This document shows, piece after piece, positions 61,190 to 64,000 of a DNA stretch of 64,000 bases. The position numbers and the translations under genes are program-made. The notes under the pieces are model-generated. The model saw only the letters and a program-made list of their open reading frames with translations, did no database searches and was not told the DNA's origin. Source of the DNA: Corynebacterium meridianum (GTDB taxonomy: Bacteria; Actinomycetota; Actinomycetes; Mycobacteriales; Mycobacteriaceae); the NCBI RefSeq assembly GCF_016342265.1, contig NZ_JAEIOS010000009.1:1-64000 (forward strand), written 5' to 3'. Positions within the stretch are counted from its first letter, which is position 1. Every line of letters begins with the position of its first letter.

Positions 61190-63307
61190 TCAGGTCTTGT
61201 CGATGAATTCCTGTTCCTCGACCTCGACGTCACTGACCAACTGCTCCGCGAGCCTGCGGTTCCTGTTCACGAGTTCCACCGCATCCCGCGAGGCCCGCTC
61301 GATCATCGGGGCGTCATCGATCAGGTCGAGCAACCGGACGTGGCGGCGGCCACCGGACTGTGCGGTACCGAGGACGTCCCCCTCCTGGCGGGAGCGCAGA
61401 TCCAGCTCCGCGAGCCGGAAGCCATCCGTCGTCGCGGCGATCGCGCTGATCCTCGCGAAGGAATCGGTGTCCTCCGGTTGGTCGGTGTGCAGGAGGCAGA
61501 GTGAGGCGTGCCCGCCACGGCCCACCCGCCCACGCAGCTGGTGCAGCTGACTGACACCGAAGTTGTCGGCCTCACGGATGTACATCACGGTGGCGTTGGG
61601 CACGTCGATGCCGACCTCGATGACGGTGGTGGACACGAGGACGTCGATTCCGCCTGCGGCGAAGTCGGACATCACCCGGTCCTTGTCCTCGGGGTGCATC
61701 CGGCCGTGGAGCAGCCCCACGGTGAGCTCGGGGAAGATCTCCCCCTGCAGCATCTCAAAGGTCTCGGTGACCCCTCCCTCACCGTCGATGCGTGGGCAGA
61801 CGACGAACGCCTGACGACCCGCCGCCACCTCCTCGCGGATGCGTTCCCACGCCCGGTTGACCCAGGCGGGCTTCGCTCCGGGGACGACGGAACTGCTGAT
61901 CGGGCGGCGGCCCCCGGGAAGCTCGCGGAGGGTGGAGACCCTGAGGTCACCGAACGCCGTCATCGCGATGGTGCGGGGAATCGGGGTCGCGGTCATCACC
62001 AGCAGGTGCGGGGTCATGCCGTCGCGCCCGGCGCTGCGCAACCGGTCGCGCTGTTCGACGCCGAAGCGGTGCTGCTCGTCCACGACGACCAGGCCCAGAT
62101 CGAAGAACTCGACTCCGTCCTGGATCAAGGCATGGGTGCCGACGACGATGTCCGTCTGTCCGGACACGGTGTCGAGCAGGGCCTGTCGGCGCCGTGCGAC
62201 GGTCATCGACCCGGTCAGAACCGTCACCGTCGCCGGCACACCGGCAGCCATGAGGCTCGCCGTGATGCTGCGGGCGTGCTGGACGGCGAGCACCTCGGTG
62301 GGGGCGAGGAGAGCGCACTGCCTGCCGGAGTCGATGGCCTGGAGCATGGCGAGCAGCGCGACGATCGTCTTGCCGGAGCCGACCTCCCCCTGAAGCAGCC
62401 TGCTCATCGGCTGCCGTTCGGCGAGTTCCCGGGAGATCTCCTCGTTGACCTCCCGCTGCCCGGCGGTGAGGGGGAACGGGAGGTTCGCGAGCATCGTCGC
62501 CTTCTGCCCGTCCGTGAGGTCCGGGCAACCGGGTGCGATGCGGGTGGCGGCATCGGCGCGGCGCAGCGCCATGACGAGCGCCAACGACAGTGCCTCGTTG
62601 TACTTCAGACGCTCGATGAACGGCTCGGGTCCGCGGGCGTCGGGTTGGTGGATGCCCCGGATCGCCTCGTCGAACCCGACCAAGCCGTCGGGCACCACAT
62701 CGAGTGGTTCGGGTATCTCGGACGTCTGGGTGAGCACGACGTTCACAGCGCCGAGCAGCGCCCAACTGGTGACCCCTTTCTTACCCGGGTAGACGGCGAG
62801 GTACTCGAGCTGGGAAAGCAGCTCCTCGAGTTCCTCCGGGGATCCGAAGTCACCGAGGGTACGCAGCGATCCCGTGGCGAACTGTCTCCGCCCGGGTTCG
62901 GGAAGGATGACGTACGCGGGGTGGGAGATCTCCGCCTGACCCCGGTAGATACGGAGCTTCCCGGAAAACATCGCCCGGACACCGGCCTTGAGTTGTCTCG
63001 CCGGGAGTCTGGCCTGGAAGAAGGTCGCGGACAGGGTGCCTGTGCCGTCACTGATCGTGATACGGTGCATCTGCTTCCCGGTGGACGTGTGGCCGGTCCT
63101 GGCCGAGATCACCGTACCGACGCAGGTGACCGTGTCTCCCGGCTCCGCGGCATCGACGTTGACCCCGGCACCGTGGTGCGACCAGGCGCGCGGAAAGTGC
63201 AGGAGAAGCTCGTCGACGGTGATGTACCCGAATGCCTTCTCCAGTGCGGCGGCGTTCTTCTTCGGGATCAGATCGTCGATTCTCCGGGTGTCTCGCCAAC
63301 CGAGCAT
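61190..63307 (-). CDS. recG: ATP-dependent DNA helicase RecG
   Basis: A branch-migrating SF2 helicase that remodels stalled forks. The 705-aa protein has an N-terminal wedge/OB domain (about residues 1-200), Walker A GEVGSGKTIVALLAM, the DEAH-type box VVVDEQHRFGVEQRDRLR, and the TRG region near the C-terminus (LHQLRGRVGRGGHASLC). It ends convergently with pflA. It follows the DAK2-like gene by 5 nt and is probably co-transcribed with it. Confidence 0.95.
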   Translation of the reverse strand: MLGWRDTRRIDDLIPKKNAAALEKAFGYITVDELLLHFPRAWSHHGAGVNVDAAEPGDTVTCVGTVISARTGHTSTGKQMHRITISDGTGTLSATFFQARLPARQLKAGVRAMFSGKLRIYRGQAEISHPAYVILPEPGRRQFATGSLRTLGDFGSPEELEELLSQLEYLAVYPGKKGVTSWALLGAVNVVLTQTSEIPEPLDVVPDGLVGFDEAIRGIHQPDARGPEPFIERLKYNEALSLALVMALRRADAATRIAPGCPDLTDGQKATMLANLPFPLTAGQREVNEEISRELAERQPMSRLLQGEVGSGKTIVALLAMLQAIDSGRQCALLAPTEVLAVQHARSITASLMAAGVPATVTVLTGSMTVARRRQALLDTVSGQTDIVVGTHALIQDGVEFFDLGLVVVDEQHRFGVEQRDRLRSAGRDGMTPHLLVMTATPIPRTIAMTAFGDLRVSTLRELPGGRRPISSSVVPGAKPAWVNRAWERIREEVAAGRQAFVVCPRIDGEGGVTETFEMLQGEIFPELTVGLLHGRMHPEDKDRVMSDFAAGGIDVLVSTTVIEVGIDVPNATVMYIREADNFGVSQLHQLRGRVGRGGHASLCLLHTDQPEDTDSFARISAIAATTDGFRLAELDLRSRQEGDVLGTAQSGGRRHVRLLDLIDDAPMIERASRDAVELVNRNRRLAEQLVSDVEVEEQEFIDKT

Positions 63308-63312
63308 GGGTG

Positions 63313-64000
63313 CTACTCCACCCCGATCTCGGCGAGATGCGCGAGCCCCTCGGCCGGATAGACCATCACCTCGATCTCGGCACCGCGCTCCACCGCGCTG
63401 TTGACACCGGGTAGCTGATCGGTGAACCTGGCGAGATCGATCTCTGCCGCGGCTTCGTCGGTGAGGAGCAGCGTGACCAGTTCTCCACCCCGTCCGAGCA
63501 ACCGGGTGCAGGCCTGTTCGAGTGCGGTCTGGAGATCATCGGCGACGAGGAGAACTCCGGTACCGCTGGTGACGAGAATGTCCCCACGGGAACACGGGCC
63601 GGCCAGGGTGAGCGCGGCTTTCTCCGCTCGTTGCAGGATGGCGGTACGCATGGAGCCCGCAGCCTCCGCCATGGCGTAGGAATCAACCGCCACGGGTTGC
63701 TCCGGATCGTGGACCGCGAGCGCGGCGATGCCGCTGACGAGCCGCGCGGTGGGCAGGATCGTCATGGTGCGGTCCGCGGCATGGGCGGCGAGTTCCGCCG
63801 ACACCATCTCCCTGCGGGTGAGCAGGCCGTTCGGGAGCAGAATGACCTCGCCGATACCGCGGCTGCGCAGTTCCGCGAGAATCCTGGAGACCGTGTCGGT
63901 GGCGTCGTCACCGGGTGAACCCGGGGTGATGACTATCGCACCGGCCTGCCGGTACAGTTCCGCGAGCGGGCCGTCGGGTGCGAGTGCCATGACCGCACGG
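63313..64000 (-). CDS. DAK2/FakA-like protein, 3' part (5' end outside the window)
   Basis: The visible 229 codons correspond to the C-terminal domain of YloV/FakA-type proteins: AIVITPGSPGDDATD, EVILLPNGLLTRREMVSAEL, AADRTMTILPTARLVSGIAAL and ILVTSGTGVLLVADD. In Firmicutes FakA is a fatty-acid kinase working with FakB; the actinobacterial homologue next to recG is not characterised to my knowledge. The frame is open to the window edge, so the N-terminal kinase domain lies beyond 64000. Confidence 0.8.
   Translation of the reverse strand, partial: RAVMALAPDGPLAELYRQAGAIVITPGSPGDDATDTVSRILAELRSRGIGEVILLPNGLLTRREMVSAELAAHAADRTMTILPTARLVSGIAALAVHDPEQPVAVDSYAMAEAAGSMRTAILQRAEKAALTLAGPCSRGDILVTSGTGVLLVADDLQTALEQACTRLLGRGGELVTLLLTDEAAAEIDLARFTDQLPGVNSAVERGAEIEVMVYPAEGLAHLAEIGVE

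Overview
The window is a contiguous stretch of a high-GC actinobacterial chromosome, almost certainly from the genus Corynebacterium or a close relative. The evidence is the gene order (tyrS, Trm112-like gene, argHGRFDBJC, pheTS, TrmH-type methylase, rplT-rpmI-infC, uvrA, uvrB, coaE, ptsG, rpsA, polA), which I recall as the C. glutamicum order, the C. glutamicum-like EIIBCA glucose PTS permease, actinobacterial families such as HelR-type helicase and DUF4185, and a very common leaderless gene architecture. No rRNA, CRISPR array, complete insertion sequence or prophage was found. One tRNA is present.

Layout. 0.2-3.3 kb: tyrS, a Trm112-like gene and a PLP aminotransferase. 3.3-12.6 kb: the whole arginine pathway on the minus strand (argC, J, B, D, F, R, G, H) with two identical ARG-box-like sites, one at argC and one at argG. 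12.8-15.3 kb: a lipoprotein and a PTS_EIIC-type membrane protein. 15.4-21.4 kb: pheST, an rRNA methylase and infC-rpmI-rplT, where infC appears to start with ATC after a structured leader. 22-28.4 kb: a single-TM surface protein, a DUF2339 polytopic protein and uvrA. 28.4-30.2 kb: an MBL hydrolase followed by a low-GC, foreign-looking HNH-type gene fused onto its 3' end. 30.3-38.5 kb: DoxX protein, HelR-like ATPase, universal stress protein, uvrB, a secreted DUF4185 (GH183-like) protein and coaE.

38.6-46.7 kb: ptsG with a long regulated upstream region, rpsA, a methyltransferase and polA. 46.8-54.6 kb: a class-I-shaped tRNA with a Leu(CAA) anticodon, a membrane protein, an orphan zinc chaperone (aztD) with a Zur-like operator, a DUF368/PopT undecaprenyl-phosphate transporter candidate, a three-gene amino-acid ABC transporter and a TauE/SafE permease. 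54.9-56.2 kb: coaD, rsmD and a small biotinyl-type carrier protein. 56.4-61.0 kb: a surface protein and a pyruvate formate-lyase locus. 61.2-64 kb: recG and the 3' part of a DAK2/FakA-like gene that runs off the window.

The most striking feature is the pyruvate formate-lyase locus. The large subunit (699 aa) keeps the Cys-Cys active site but stops just before the glycyl-radical domain. That domain is encoded by the next gene as a separate 83-aa protein with its own ribosome binding site, followed by a dedicated activase. This looks like a genuinely two-piece glycyl radical enzyme rather than a frameshift. It would give this normally respiratory lineage an anaerobic pyruvate-to-formate plus acetyl-CoA route.
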